From the NCBI RefSeq assembly GCF_042661465.1, contig NZ_JBHSWE010000001.1, positions 4,774,001 to 4,838,000 on the forward strand: a stretch of 64,000 nt of DNA, in the 5' to 3' direction. Within the stretch, counting starts at the first letter, position 1. Every line of letters begins with the position of its first letter. The position numbers and the translations under genes are program-made. This DNA comes from Marinobacterium_A aestuariivivens (GTDB lineage: Bacteria > Pseudomonadota > Gammaproteobacteria > Pseudomonadales > Balneatricaceae). This document shows positions 19,481-30,422 of this stretch, piece after piece. The notes beneath the pieces were generated by a model. It did no database searches, was not told the origin of the DNA, and was given only the letters and a program-made list of their open reading frames with translations.

Positions 19481-19513
19481 CTTACTTTTCTTTTCACGCA
19501 AAAGAAAAGTAAG
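19481..19513. terminator. 14-bp perfect inverted repeat after cobF
   Basis: CTTACTTTTCTTTT and its exact complement AAAAGAAAAGTAAG flank a five-base loop (CACGC). AT-rich hairpins of this GCTTACTTTTCTTTT type are often seen after genes in high-GC proteobacteria. It probably ends transcription of the cob cluster, and could act in both directions before the convergent groEL. Confidence 0.6.
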
Positions 19514-19579
19514 TCACCGTTAGGCAAAAATGGGTGCTGATTGAATGCAAATATCGAACGCTTGCCCGTGTGGCCAATC

Positions 19580-19600
19580 GGTGCGGTGCGGTGCGGTGCG
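19580..19600. repeat. GGTGC short tandem repeat
   Basis: Four consecutive copies of the 5-base unit GGTGC lie between the cobF terminator and groEL. No gene overlaps them. The rest of the 19409-19706 spacer holds only the two terminator-like hairpins and the phrase CCCGCTAAAGCGCGATGAA, which recurs at about 30622. Confidence 0.7.
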
Positions 19601-19652
19601 CTTCGCTTACCGGCACCCTACACCCATTTCCCGCTAAAGCGCGATGAAACAC

Positions 19653-19682
19653 AAAAAAGGGGCCGGCTTTCGCCTGGCCCCT
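19653..19682 (-). terminator. intrinsic terminator of groES-groEL
   Basis: On the minus strand GGGGCCAGGC, a GAAA loop, GCCGGCCCC and then six T form a strong GC stem with a U-tract, 24 bases after the groEL stop codon. Confidence 0.85.
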
Positions 19683-19706
19683 CGCGGTTGCGACGCCAAG
19701 GCCCGA

Positions 19707-21333
<1,627 letters not shown>

Positions 21334-21337
<4 letters not shown>

Positions 21338-21648
21338 GCTGCTTTCTCCTCACTGTCTGCATTCTCGATCACGGCCAGGACATCGGACTCCCGCATCACC
21401 AGCAGGGTCTCGCCGTCCAGCTTCAGCTCGCTGCCGGAGTACTTGCCGAACAGCACCCGGTCGCCGGGCTTGACGGCCAGCGGACGAAGCTCGCCGTTGT
21501 CCAGCACGGTGCCGTCGCCGACGGCGATCACTTCGCCCTGGCTCGGCTTTTCCTTGGCGTTGTCGGGAATCAGAATGCCGCCCTTGCTGGTGGTCTCCGC
21601 CTCCAGCCTGCGCACCACAAGACGGTCGTGGAGAGGTCGAATGCTCAT
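21334..21648 (-). CDS. groES: GroES, 10-kDa co-chaperonin
   Basis: Intact, 104 residues. It begins MSIRPLHDRLVVRRLEAETT, with the mobile loop SKGGILIPDNAKEKPSQG and the signature VKPGDRVLFGKYSG. It caps the GroEL ring. The start at 21648 is preferred to an upstream in-frame ATG because the family begins with this residue and GGAG lies upstream. It forms a two-gene operon with groEL. Confidence 0.96.
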
Positions 21649-21728
21649 ACCAGAAATTTCTCCGTAAGTTGTTGATAACATGACACAAACAAACGACTAC
21701 GAACGCATCGGCTGCGCCCGTGAAATCC

Positions 21729-21758
21729 CATATAGGAGCGGCCCCGGGGCTTTTCAAG
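21729..21758 (-). promoter_or_regulatory. candidate heat-shock (sigma-32) promoter of groES-groEL
   Basis: On the minus strand CTTGAAA, a 13-base spacer and CTCCTATAT resemble the sigma-32 consensus CTTGAA and CCCCATnT with normal spacing, about 80 bases before the groES start. No CIRCE inverted repeat was seen. Confidence 0.65.
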
Positions 21759-21914
21759 AGGGGATATGAAAATTTTTTTCCGGTTCCCGTTCGACGCCGT
21801 ACGGCTGCATGCAGGTCGCTCCTGACCTAAGTGAAAAATTGCTCCTTGCATTTTTCACACACAGGCCATCCCTGGCCTAGATTTAAGAGGTGTATGTCAG
21901 AGAAGGAGCTGCCG

Positions 21915-22511
21915 ATGCTGTCAGATCGTTCAAGCCATCAGCCCCTGTCCCGTGCCAGCCTCGCCGAGTACTTCCGCCAACAGCTCGAGCAGACCGCCGA
22001 GCGGCCGCCGCAGCAGGACACCTGCTGGTATCTCGGCAACCTGCTGGAGCGATTCAGCCGCAACGACGCCCTGTTCAGCTATCAGGACGGCGTACGCAGT
22101 ATCCGTCCGCTGGCACTGCTCTACGGCGAAGCCCTCGAAGCCGGCGACGAGCGCCAGCGCTGCCTGATCCTGCGCCACCTGGGGGATCTGGCACTGTTTC
22201 TCGGTGCGCTTTTCCCCGAGCATTACGCACGTCGTGGCATACAGCGTGATTACTTCATCGGCATGGGCAGCGGCGCCTACGCGTACTTGGCCGACAACGC
22301 CCTGCACCAGCGGCCTATCTTCGCCGAGCTGGCCGAAGGGTTCGTCGAGATGCTCGACCTGGTCGCCCGCGCCTGCCGTCGCTGCCGACAGTACAGCGCC
22401 ACCGAGATCATGGCGCTGTACCGGCGCTGGCTCGCCAGCGGCAATCCGGCCGAGGCGGCGCAACTGGCGCGTCTGGGCATCACGCTGGCGCGCAACGCCA
22501 ACCGTCACTGA
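21915..22511 (+). CDS. conserved-looking protein of unknown function
   Basis: A 198-residue protein that I do not recognise. It is soluble, mostly helical by composition and arginine-rich, with a central run LRHLGDLALFLGALFPE and GIQRDYFIGMGSGAYAYLAD, suggesting a compact helical fold. The ATG at 21915 has an ideal AAGGAG seven bases upstream; an earlier in-frame ATG at 21894 lacks one as good. It is divergent from groES and lies 77 bases before the transglycosylase gene. Normal codon use and no internal stops support it as a real gene. Confidence 0.75.
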   Translation: MLSDRSSHQPLSRASLAEYFRQQLEQTAERPPQQDTCWYLGNLLERFSRNDALFSYQDGVRSIRPLALLYGEALEAGDERQRCLILRHLGDLALFLGALFPEHYARRGIQRDYFIGMGSGAYAYLADNALHQRPIFAELAEGFVEMLDLVARACRRCRQYSATEIMALYRRWLASGNPAEAAQLARLGITLARNANRH

Positions 22512-22588
22512 ATCACGCCGCTGGCCCTTGCAAGGTCAGGGCTGGCGGTGTATACCGCCTGATCTGGACCTGTCTGAGGAGAGCGGCG

Positions 22589-24400
22589 ATGCGCTGGCAT
22601 GCCGTTGCGGCACTGATCTGTGGCGTTTTTCTGGTGCCGGCGCCTGTCGGGGCGGCCGAGCTCGCGCTGCCGGTGGCGGTCGATTACCGCATTCTCGAAC
22701 GGGCGCTCGGCGAACAGCTGTTCACCGGTCCCGGAGGGTCGGTCGAGGTCCTGGCCGATGCGCGTCGCTGCAATACCCTGGTGCTGTCGAGCCCCAGGGT
22801 CGAAGGCGCTGCGGATGGCCGTATCCGGGTACTGGCCCAGGTCGATGCCCAGATCGGCACACCGGTGGGCGAGCTCTGCATGCTGCCCATCGGCTGGAGC
22901 GGCCTGCTCGAAACGCTGCAGACGCCCTATGTCGATACTGAGCGCTCGCAGGTCCATTTCCGCCTGCTCGACTCCAACATTCTGCGTCTCGATGACGAGG
23001 GCAAGGCGGTGCCCGGCATCCTCTGGGACTGGGTGAAACGCTGGGTTCATCCCCGCTTCGAGGCGGTCACCCTGGACCTGGCGCCTGCGGTCGACGGCAT
23101 CGGCGAGCTGATGACCATGGCCGTCGCCGCACCCGAGGGCGGTGTCGCGTCCGAGCCGCTGGTCTGGCTCGAGGCCGTGACGCCGGCCGCCGATACACTT
23201 GAAGTGCTGCTCGGGCTGGTCGTCGCCGATCCGGCGCCGGACTGGCGGCCGGCGCGGGAGCGGCCTTTGACCGAGGAGGAGCTGGCGCACTGGGATGCCA
23301 ACTGGCAGGCCTGGGACGGTTTCGCCACCTGGCTGATCAAGACCGTTGCCGCCGATGCCGAGCCGCAGCTGGCCCGGGCGCTGGCGGACATCCTGCTCGA
23401 GGCGCGCTACGACCTGCGGGACGCGCTGGCCGCGGACGATCGCAGCCGCGATCCGGTGCGGGACCTCTTCCTGCGTACCTGGGCGCGTTTGGCGCCGTTG
23501 CTCGAGGACAGCCGTCTGCAGGTGCCGGGCATCCAGGCGCTGCAGTTCGCGGCCTTCGTCAGTGCCGCGGATGCCCTCAGGACGCTCGACAGTGCCGCGC
23601 CCCACCTGGGCATGCGGCTGGACAGCCACAGCCTGCGCGCCCTGGCGCGGCTGCTGGTGCCGGGGGTGGGCGAGACGGAGCTCGACTACGGTACCGAGGT
23701 CGACCCGGCGCTGCGCAGGCTGCTGGGGCTGGATCCCGAGCTCAGCGGGGAGGAGGGCGACAGCCTCCCTTTTGCCTGGTTGATTCCGGCTGCCCATGCC
23801 GGGCCGATCAGCCCTGCACTGGTGAAACAACTGACGGCCTGGGTGCCGGCGCCGGCGGAGATTGACGCCTACCTCGAGGTCATGGACCGGCTGCTGGAGG
23901 CGGTTATCGACGCCGAAAAGCCGAAAGGCAAGGTTCCGGAGCGGTTCTTCGACATCTATGCCGACCTGCTGCGGGCCACCGCCTGGCAGGAGAGCTGCTG
24001 GCGCCAGTACGTCGAGCGTGACGGCCAGGTACGCACCCTGCTGTCGCCGGGCGGCGCCATTGGTCTGATGCAGATCAACCGGCATGTCTGGCGCGGTGTC
24101 TACGACATCGGCCGTCTGCAGGACGATGTCGGCTACAACGCCCGTGCCGGCAACGAGATCCTGGTGCACTACCTGGTGGACTTCGCGATCCGCAAGCGGG
24201 AGCACGAGATCACCGGCGACCCCCATAACCTCGCCCGTGCCACCTATGGCGTCTACAACGGCGGGCCGGCACACCTGAGGCGCTACCGCAAGGCGGGCAC
24301 CTCGAAGACGCTGCAGGCGATCGATGCGGAGTTCTGGCGCAAATATCAGGCGATCGGCGCGGAGGGCGCCATGGCGGTGAAGCAGTGTTACGGCATTTGA
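22589..24400 (+). CDS. exported lytic transglycosylase-domain protein with a long uncharacterised N-terminal region
   Basis: A 603-residue protein with a signal peptide (MRWHAVAALICGVFLVPAPV, cleavage near GAA). The last 150 residues resemble an SLT lysozyme-like domain: catalytic Glu in ATAWQESCWRQY, then SPGGAIGLMQIN and YNARAGNEILVHYL, ending with the GVYNGGPAHLRRY substrate motif. Such domains cleave peptidoglycan to 1,6-anhydro ends in the periplasm. The first 400 residues match no domain I know; they contain repeated short hydrophobic and acidic helices. GAGGAG precedes the ATG. Confidence 0.82.
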   Translation: MRWHAVAALICGVFLVPAPVGAAELALPVAVDYRILERALGEQLFTGPGGSVEVLADARRCNTLVLSSPRVEGAADGRIRVLAQVDAQIGTPVGELCMLPIGWSGLLETLQTPYVDTERSQVHFRLLDSNILRLDDEGKAVPGILWDWVKRWVHPRFEAVTLDLAPAVDGIGELMTMAVAAPEGGVASEPLVWLEAVTPAADTLEVLLGLVVADPAPDWRPARERPLTEEELAHWDANWQAWDGFATWLIKTVAADAEPQLARALADILLEARYDLRDALAADDRSRDPVRDLFLRTWARLAPLLEDSRLQVPGIQALQFAAFVSAADALRTLDSAAPHLGMRLDSHSLRALARLLVPGVGETELDYGTEVDPALRRLLGLDPELSGEEGDSLPFAWLIPAAHAGPISPALVKQLTAWVPAPAEIDAYLEVMDRLLEAVIDAEKPKGKVPERFFDIYADLLRATAWQESCWRQYVERDGQVRTLLSPGGAIGLMQINRHVWRGVYDIGRLQDDVGYNARAGNEILVHYLVDFAIRKREHEITGDPHNLARATYGVYNGGPAHLRRYRKAGTSKTLQAIDAEFWRKYQAIGAEGAMAVKQCYGI

Positions 24401-24502
24401 ATGGCCCGTCCATGGGTATCGGTGTCGCCTGTGTCCGCTTTGCCAAGGTGGCGTTTGACGTCGGCAATGCGATAATGCTGCCTTTCGACGGCAGGGTTTG
24501 AT

Positions 24503-25240
24503 ATGCAATTCAATTCGGGAAAGGAAGCCTTCTTCGGCGGTGCCCGCGCGCTGCTGCCGGCAGCGCCAGGCGTGATTCCGTTCGGTCTGGTGACCGGTGT
24601 CACTGCCATCGAACAGGGCCTGTCGCCCGGCACCACCATCGGCATGACGCTGCTGTTCTATGCCGGTTCCGCCCAGATGGCGGCGCTGCAGCTGCTGCGC
24701 AATGATGCCCTGCCGCTGATTATTCTGGTCACCGTGCTGGTGATCAATCTGCGTTTTCTGATGTACAGTGCCTCGCTGGCGCCGCATTTTCACCGCTTGC
24801 CGCGGCGCTGGAAGTGGCCGCTGTCCTACATGCTGTCCGATCAGGCCTATGTGCTGAGCATTCTGCGCTTTTCATCCGCGGACGGGGCGCGCCATGGACA
24901 CTGCTTCTTTGCCGGCGCGGCGCTTGCGATGTGGCTCACCTGGCAGCTGTCGGTCATGGCCGGCGTCTTTCTCGGTGCCGGTATCCCGGCCAACTGGTCG
25001 CTGGATTTCGCCATTCCGCTGGTGTTTCTGGCTCTGCTTATACCGGCGATTCGCAACAGCGCAAGTCTCGCGGCGGCCTGCGTCGGTGGGCTGGTTGCGG
25101 TACTGGCGGTCGGTATGCCTTACAATCTCGGCTTTCTACTGGCCGCCGTGTGCGGTATCGGCACGGGCCTGGTCGTGGAACGCCTGCGCCCGGAAAAGGC
25201 GGCTGCGGCCGCGTCGACTGAAGGGGTGGACGGCCAATGA
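24503..25240 (+). CDS. azlC: AzlC-family branched-chain amino acid exporter, large subunit
   Basis: A 245-residue integral membrane protein with several hydrophobic helices. The segments ALLPAAPGVIPFGLVTGV near residue 14, FYAGSAQMAALQLL near 50 and INLRFLMYSASLAPHF near 80 are typical of AzlC. With AzlD it exports branched-chain amino acids or analogues across the inner membrane. It overlaps azlD by four bases and they form one operon. Confidence 0.92.
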   Translation: MQFNSGKEAFFGGARALLPAAPGVIPFGLVTGVTAIEQGLSPGTTIGMTLLFYAGSAQMAALQLLRNDALPLIILVTVLVINLRFLMYSASLAPHFHRLPRRWKWPLSYMLSDQAYVLSILRFSSADGARHGHCFFAGAALAMWLTWQLSVMAGVFLGAGIPANWSLDFAIPLVFLALLIPAIRNSASLAAACVGGLVAVLAVGMPYNLGFLLAAVCGIGTGLVVERLRPEKAAAAASTEGVDGQ

Positions 25241-25560
25241 GCGAGCTGTCGCTGTGGTTGCTTTTCCTGGCCGTCGGATGCGTGACCTTCGCTCTCCGGC
25301 TGTCCTTTATCCAGTTCTACGGCCGGCTCAGGGTGCCGTCTGGCCTGCAGCGGGCCTTGCACTACGTTCCGTCCAGCGTGCTGGCGGCGCTGGTGTTGCC
25401 GGCGGTGATCTATGGGGGCGCCGCAGCGCCGTATTCGCTGGAGAATCCGCGGATCTGGGCCGCACTCGTGGCCGCCCTCGTGGCCTGGAAAAGCCGCAAT
25501 ATCCTCTTCACCCTGGTGGCCGGGATGGGAACCCTCTGGACGCTGCAGTATCTGGCCTGA
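25237..25560 (+). CDS. azlD: AzlD-family branched-chain amino acid exporter, small subunit
   Basis: A 107-residue protein with four predicted membrane helices. VGCVTFALRLSFIQFYGRL and LHYVPSSVLAALVLPAVIY match AzlD (TyllRxlPf-like and vPxAVLxAlv-like motifs). It partners the AzlC protein just upstream. It ends facing the convergent LysR gene. Confidence 0.92.
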   Translation: MSELSLWLLFLAVGCVTFALRLSFIQFYGRLRVPSGLQRALHYVPSSVLAALVLPAVIYGGAAAPYSLENPRIWAALVAALVAWKSRNILFTLVAGMGTLWTLQYLA

Positions 25561-25692
25561 GTGTGGTTCGGTGCGCCCGTTTTCGTGGTGCGAAGCAAAA
25601 ATAGTCAGGCTGGAAATCTGTTTGTCATCCAGGTGAATGAAAACCGGCAGAGAAACGGGAAGCTCGGTATTCTGTCGTGGTGAAACTTGGAT

Positions 25693-26616
25693 TTATTCCG
25701 ACTGTAGGGTGTTCCGACATTCGATCTTTACCCAGTCGCAGAATCTTTGTGCGTTCGGTGACAGGCGGTCGGTATCCGGCGTTATCAGATAATAACCGCG
25801 TCGGGTCCGCAACGATGCCGCGATCGGGCGGACCAGCAGACCGCTGGCCAGGAGGTCGTCGAGCAGGTGGCGCCAGCCGAGCGCGACACCCTGGCCGGCT
25901 ATCGCGGCCTGGATCAGCAGCGGGTAGTTGTTGATCTGCAGGTCCTGGCGCTGGCCTGTCAGCCGGATTCCCTGGCTGGCGAGCCAGTTGCGCCAGTCCA
26001 TCCAGTCCCAGTGCTCGTCTTCATGATGCAGCAGGGTGGTCTGCAGCAGGTCCGCGGGCTCCTTCAGCCACGGGAAACGGGCGAGGTACGCCGGGCTGCA
26101 GACCGGAAACACCTCCTCGTCGAGCAGGTAGTCCCTACGGTAGCGGGGCCAGCCGCCTTCGTCGCCATACTGGATGGCGATATCGACACCGTCCTCGAGC
26201 CGGTCGGTGTTGTCATCGGAGGCAATGACGCGGATGTCGATCCCGGGATGGGCTTCACGGAAGCGGGGCAGGCGCGGCATCAGCCAGAAGGCAGCGATCG
26301 ACAGGTCGGCGGCGATCGAGAGGGGCGAGTGCGGCTTTGCATGTCGCAGGTCCCCCGCAGCGGTGGCCAGCAGCTCCAGCGCGGTAGCGACGGTATGTTG
26401 AAACTTCCTGCCCTCGGCTGTGAGGCGCACCGCACGGTGGGAGCGCGTGAAGAGCGCCAGGCCGAGATTCTCCTCGAGCTGCCGGATCTGGCGGCTGATC
26501 GCGGCCTGGGTCAGGTGCAGTTCCTCGGCCGCGCGGGTGAAGCTGAGGTGGCGTGCGGCCGCCTCGAAGGCGATCAGCGAGGACATCGGCGGCAGCTGTG
26601 GCTTCAGCGGATACAT
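25693..26616 (-). CDS. LysR-family transcriptional regulator (GcvA-like)
   Basis: A 307-residue regulator. Residues about 12-70 form the winged helix-turn-helix (FTRAAEELHLTQAAISRQIR), and residues about 95-295 the periplasmic-binding-like effector domain. The start PLKPQLPPMSSLIAFEAAAR is like that of GcvA-type regulators. It is divergent from the SMR gene and convergent with azlCD. Either could be its target; the 159-base AT-rich spacer before the SMR gene is the natural place for its own operator. Confidence 0.93.
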   Translation of the reverse strand: MYPLKPQLPPMSSLIAFEAAARHLSFTRAAEELHLTQAAISRQIRQLEENLGLALFTRSHRAVRLTAEGRKFQHTVATALELLATAAGDLRHAKPHSPLSIAADLSIAAFWLMPRLPRFREAHPGIDIRVIASDDNTDRLEDGVDIAIQYGDEGGWPRYRRDYLLDEEVFPVCSPAYLARFPWLKEPADLLQTTLLHHEDEHWDWMDWRNWLASQGIRLTGQRQDLQINNYPLLIQAAIAGQGVALGWRHLLDDLLASGLLVRPIAASLRTRRGYYLITPDTDRLSPNAQRFCDWVKIECRNTLQSE

Positions 26617-26775
26617 AATGAATACTTATCCATAAGACTCAATATTAATCGTTTGAGTGCCTGAATAGTTAACTTTATCTTATGCATGCTTGGCAAGGTC
26701 GGGCGGGGCGCCGGCCTGTCGCCGGTTAATGCCCGAGCTCCACCCAAGCGGACAGATGCGAGGAGAGCGAAAACC

Positions 26776-27105
26776 ATGACGACCGCCTGGATCTATCTAT
26801 TCTGCGCCATCGGCCTCGAGGTGGCCGGCACTCTGTCGATGAAACTGTCGGACGGCTTCACGCGGCCGTTGCCGTCGCTGCTGCTGTTCGTGTTCTACGG
26901 CCTGTCGTTCTCGCTGCTGACGCTGTCGCTGAAACGGATCGACGTTTCGATCGCCTACGCGATCTGGGCCGGCATGGGCACGGTGCTGATCACCTCGGCC
27001 GGTATCCTCTGGTTCGACGAGGCGCTGAGTACGCTGAAAGCGCTGTCCGTGGTGCTGGTGGTGATCGGCGTGATCGGGCTGAACCTCGAATCGGCCGGGC
27101 ATTGA
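26776..27105 (+). CDS. small multidrug resistance (SMR) family transporter
   Basis: A 109-residue protein with four membrane helices. The essential Glu lies in IGLEVAGTLSMKLSDGF near residue 14, and SIAYAIWAGMGTVLITSAG near 65 is the SMR signature. It is a proton-coupled exporter of cationic compounds or guanidinium. The sequence resembles EmrE/QacE (YAIWxGxG) more than guanidinium-specific Gdx proteins, but I cannot settle the substrate. Start chosen by GGAGAG upstream. Confidence 0.9.
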   Translation: MTTAWIYLFCAIGLEVAGTLSMKLSDGFTRPLPSLLLFVFYGLSFSLLTLSLKRIDVSIAYAIWAGMGTVLITSAGILWFDEALSTLKALSVVLVVIGVIGLNLESAGH

Positions 27106-27113
27106 GCCCGTTA

Positions 27114-27130
27114 CGGACTACGTAGTTCTA
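27114..27130. promoter_or_regulatory. palindrome ACTACGTAGT upstream of the TRAP operon
   Basis: A 10-base perfect palindrome within GGACTACGTAGTTC lies about 205 bases before dctP, in a 226-base spacer with no gene. It could be an operator for the LuxR-type regulator encoded after the transporter, but no second copy was found. Confidence 0.3.
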
Positions 27131-27331
27131 CCGAGTGCCTCTGCGCGGTAACCCGGATCGGGTCCCGGCATCACTGGTCATTATTCCGAATAGCGGTCCC
27201 TGGCCGCAATTGTCACTATTTCGCAACGGTTCCTATCGGGCCGGACAGGGGCGCCGCCACAGGGCGGTGCCACTTCATGCGTATCGGAGGCTTCCCGATC
27301 GGGAGCAGCCGGACAAAAGGTGACAATAACA

Positions 27332-28408
27332 ATGTTCAAGCTTTCGATAGCCCGCACACTGGTGGCGGCAACCGCCTGCGTCGCGGCACTGTTCAATCCC
27401 GCCCAGGCCGACGACAAGGTCTACCGTTTGAAAATGGCCGAAACCTGGCAGACCAACTTCCCGATCTTCGGCGATGCGCCGCGCAACATGGCGGCGATGG
27501 CCGAGAAGATGTCGAACGGCCGCCTGCAGATCAGCATCGACTCGGCCAACAAGCACAAGGCGCCGCTGGGCATCTTCGACATGGTGCGGGCCGGCCAGTA
27601 CGACATGGGTCATTCGGCGTCCTACTACTGGAAGGGCAAGGTGCCGAACACCCAGTATTTCACCACCATGCCGTTCGGCATGACGACGCCGGAGCAGTAC
27701 GGCTGGTTCTACCAGGGCGAGGGCATGAAGCTGATGCAGGCGGTCTACGAGCCGTTCAACCTGCTGTCGTTCCCGGGCGGCAATACCGGCAACCAGATGG
27801 GCGGCTGGTTCCAGAAGGAGATCAAGTCGCTGGAGGACATCCAGGGCCTGAAGATGCGCATCCCGGGCTTCGCCGGCGAGGTGATGGCGAAGATCGGCGC
27901 CAACCCGACCAATATCGCGCCGGGCGAGCTCTATACCGCGCTGGAGCGACGCACCATCGATGCGCTGGAGTGGGTCGGTCCCGGCCTCGATCTGCGCATG
28001 GGCTTTCACAAGATCGCCCCCTACTACTACACCGGCTGGCACGAACCGGCGACCGAGCTGCAGTTCCTGATCAACAAGCGCAGCTGGGAACGCCTGCCGG
28101 AGGATCTGCAGGAGATCCTGCGCGTGGCGATGCGCACTGCCGCCTACGACATGTACATCCAGAACTACGACGCCTCCGCGACCGGATGGGCGCAGATGAA
28201 AGAGGCGTTCCCCGATATCCAGATCAAGACCTTCCCGGCCGACGTCATCGAGGCGATGAAGCAGGCCAATGACGAACTGCTCGCCGAGGCCGCCGCCGCC
28301 GATCCGCTGGCCCGCGAGATCATCGCCTCCCAGCGTAGCTACCAGGAAAGGGCGCGCGTCTGGACCGACATCTCCGACAAGGCCTACCTCAACAGCCTTT
28401 CCGACTGA
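27332..28408 (+). CDS. TRAP transporter periplasmic solute-binding protein (TakP-like)
   Basis: A 358-residue exported protein with a signal peptide (ending near FNPAQA). The mature part has the DctP fold. The segment LKMRIPGFAGEVMAKIG contains the conserved substrate-binding Arg, and IDALEWVGPGLDLRMGF with YYYTGWHEP resembles 2-oxoacid binding TakP-type receptors. It delivers a carboxylate to the DctQM permease. AAAGGTGA precedes the ATG at 27332. It is the first gene of dctPQM. Confidence 0.92.
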   Translation: MFKLSIARTLVAATACVAALFNPAQADDKVYRLKMAETWQTNFPIFGDAPRNMAAMAEKMSNGRLQISIDSANKHKAPLGIFDMVRAGQYDMGHSASYYWKGKVPNTQYFTTMPFGMTTPEQYGWFYQGEGMKLMQAVYEPFNLLSFPGGNTGNQMGGWFQKEIKSLEDIQGLKMRIPGFAGEVMAKIGANPTNIAPGELYTALERRTIDALEWVGPGLDLRMGFHKIAPYYYTGWHEPATELQFLINKRSWERLPEDLQEILRVAMRTAAYDMYIQNYDASATGWAQMKEAFPDIQIKTFPADVIEAMKQANDELLAEAAAADPLAREIIASQRSYQERARVWTDISDKAYLNSLSD

Positions 28409-28500
28409 TGCCGCCTTCCGGGCGCCCTGATGGCGTCCGGACCGGACTCCCGCCGCTGCGGCGCCTGTCGCAGCGGCTCCAGACAAGCCGAGGATTCACC

Positions 28501-29025
28501 ATGCTGCTGTTACGGCTGGAGCGGGCGGTCAATCGTTTCTCCGATCTGCTGGGCAAGATCGCCGCCGTGCTTTTCGTACTGATGCTGTTCAATGTCTTTA
28601 TCGACGTTGTCAGCCGTTATGTCTTCAACGACGTCTCCATCGCCCTGCAGGAACTGGAATGGCACCTGTTCGCCACCATGTTCCTGCTGGCGATCCCCTA
28701 TACGCTGCGCGCCGGGGGCCATGTCCGGGTCGACCTGGTCTACGACCGGCTGGCGCCGGCGGCCCGCGCCTGGATCGATCTGTTCGGCTGCCTCTTTCTG
28801 CTGCTGCCGTTCTGTCTGCTGGTGGCCTGGTACGGCATCGGCTTCTCGCACGAGGCCTATCTGCTCGGCGAAACCTCGGGCGATCCCGGCGGCCTGCCGT
28901 ATCGCTGGCTGATCAAGGCCGCGATTCCGCTGGCGCTGTTCGCCACGGCCGTCAGCGGCATCGGCCTGCTGCTCAAATCCGTCAATTGCCTGCGCGCACA
29001 GTCCGTCGCCGATCGGCAGAGGTAA
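28501..29025 (+). CDS. TRAP transporter small membrane subunit (DctQ)
   Basis: A 174-residue protein with four membrane helices. FVLMLFNVFIDVVSRYVFN followed by LQELEWHLFATMFLLAIPY and AGGHVRVDLVYDRL are typical DctQ motifs. It forms the permease with DctM. The DctM gene starts four bases after its stop. Confidence 0.92.
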   Translation: MLLLRLERAVNRFSDLLGKIAAVLFVLMLFNVFIDVVSRYVFNDVSIALQELEWHLFATMFLLAIPYTLRAGGHVRVDLVYDRLAPAARAWIDLFGCLFLLLPFCLLVAWYGIGFSHEAYLLGETSGDPGGLPYRWLIKAAIPLALFATAVSGIGLLLKSVNCLRAQSVADRQR

Positions 29026-29029
29026 ACCG

Positions 29030-30315
29030 ATGATCGGAATAGTGATGTTTTTCGTCGCCCTGGGCATGCTGCTGATTGGCTTCCCGGTGGCCTTCATCTT
29101 TGGCGGGGTCGCGCTCTGGTTCGGCGTCTATGCCGACGGGCCCTCGATGTTCGCCTTCATGCCGTTCCGCATCCAGAGCATCATGGAGAGCACCACCCTG
29201 ATGGCGGTGCCGTTGTTCATCTTCATGGGGCTGGTGCTGCAGAAGACCCGTCTGGCCGAGCAGCTGCTCGAGGCCATGGGCACGCTGTTCGGCGGCGTGC
29301 GCGGCGGACTGGCGATCTCGACGGTACTGGTCGGGGCGCTGCTGGCGGCCTCGACCGGCGTGGTCGGCGCCTCGGTCGTCGCGATGGGACTGATTTCGCT
29401 GCCGGTGATGCTCAAGTACCGTTACGACAAGGCACTGGCCTGCGGCACCATCTGCGCCTCCGGCACTCTCGGTCAGATCATCCCGCCGTCGATCATCCTG
29501 ATCATTCTCGGCGATGTGCTGGGAATACCGGTCGGCGATCTGTTTCAGGCCGCGCTCGGTCCGGGCCTGGTCCTGATCGGCGCCTATATCCTCTATATCC
29601 TGGTCTACAGTTGGCTGAAACCGGCTTCGGCGCCGTCGCTGCCGCAGGACGCCTCGGTGAGCCGTGCAGCCTATTACGGCATTGCCCTGAAAGCCATCAT
29701 CCCGCCGCTGGCGCTGATACTGGTGGTGCTCGGCTCGATCTTCGCCGGTATCGCCACGCCGACCGAATCGTCGGCGCTGGGCGGCGTCGGGGCCCTGGTG
29801 CTGGCGCTGCTGTACCGACAGTTCAGCTGGAAGATGGTCTATGAGGCGTCGCTGGAAACGGTCAAGGTCACCGCCATGGTGTTCGCGATCCTGCTCGGCG
29901 CCACGGCCTTCTCGATGGCGTTCAGCTATACCGGCGGTGACTACATCGTCGAGGAGGTGCTGACCGGGCTGCCGGGTGGCCAGATCGGCTTCCTGGTGTT
30001 GTCGATGATCGCGGTGCTGGTGCTGGGCTTTTTCATCGATTTCGTCGAGATCAGCTTCATCATCGTGCCGATCCTGGCGCCGGTGGCCGATGCACTGGGC
30101 ATCGCGCCGATCTGGTTCGCCATCCTGATCGCGATGAACCTGCAGACCAGCTTCCTGACGCCGCCGTTCGGCTTCGCGCTCTTCTACCTCAAGGGGTGTC
30201 GCCGCCGGATATCCGCACCACCGACATCTACCGCGGGGTGGTGCCCTTCATCCTGCTGCAGCTGTTGGTGCTGATCTCGATCCTGGTGTTCCCGGGACTC
30301 TACGGTCTGGCCTGA
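29030..30315 (+). CDS. TRAP transporter large membrane subunit (DctM) (one frameshift)
   Basis: About 428 residues after repair, with roughly 12 membrane helices. GTICASGTLGQIIPPSIILII and the pair of pseudo-symmetric halves are the DctM signature; it is the sodium-coupled channel of the transporter. The frame breaks near 30196 at AAGGGGTG: one added G gives YLKGVSPPDIRTTDIYRG and a normal C-terminus ending GLYGLA. Confidence 0.93.
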
Positions 30316-30422
30316 GGCCCGCCGGCCCCTGATACGGGTCCGCGCGCTTTGCTGGTAATATTACATCCGCTGCGACCCAAGAAGGATTAGGCTCTTCGAA
30401 GAGGAGGGAAACCAGGCTGCAA

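Noticed and set aside
19409..19706. Small gene at 19541 between cobF and groEL
   Set aside because: The frame is low-complexity, lacks a ribosome site and overlaps both terminators.
21649..21893. CIRCE (HrcA) operator before groES
   Set aside because: No TTAGCACTC-N9-GAGTGCTAA inverted repeat is present; a sigma-32-like promoter is.
22505..24793. 762-codon open frame opposite the transglycosylase gene
   Set aside because: High GC keeps antisense frames open; the product is Gln/Arg/His-rich, lacks motifs, and the plus strand has a signal peptide and SLT motifs.
26617..26775. Guanidine riboswitch before the SMR gene
   Set aside because: Only a short CCGGC hairpin is visible, and neither the ACGR loops nor other guanidine motifs were found.
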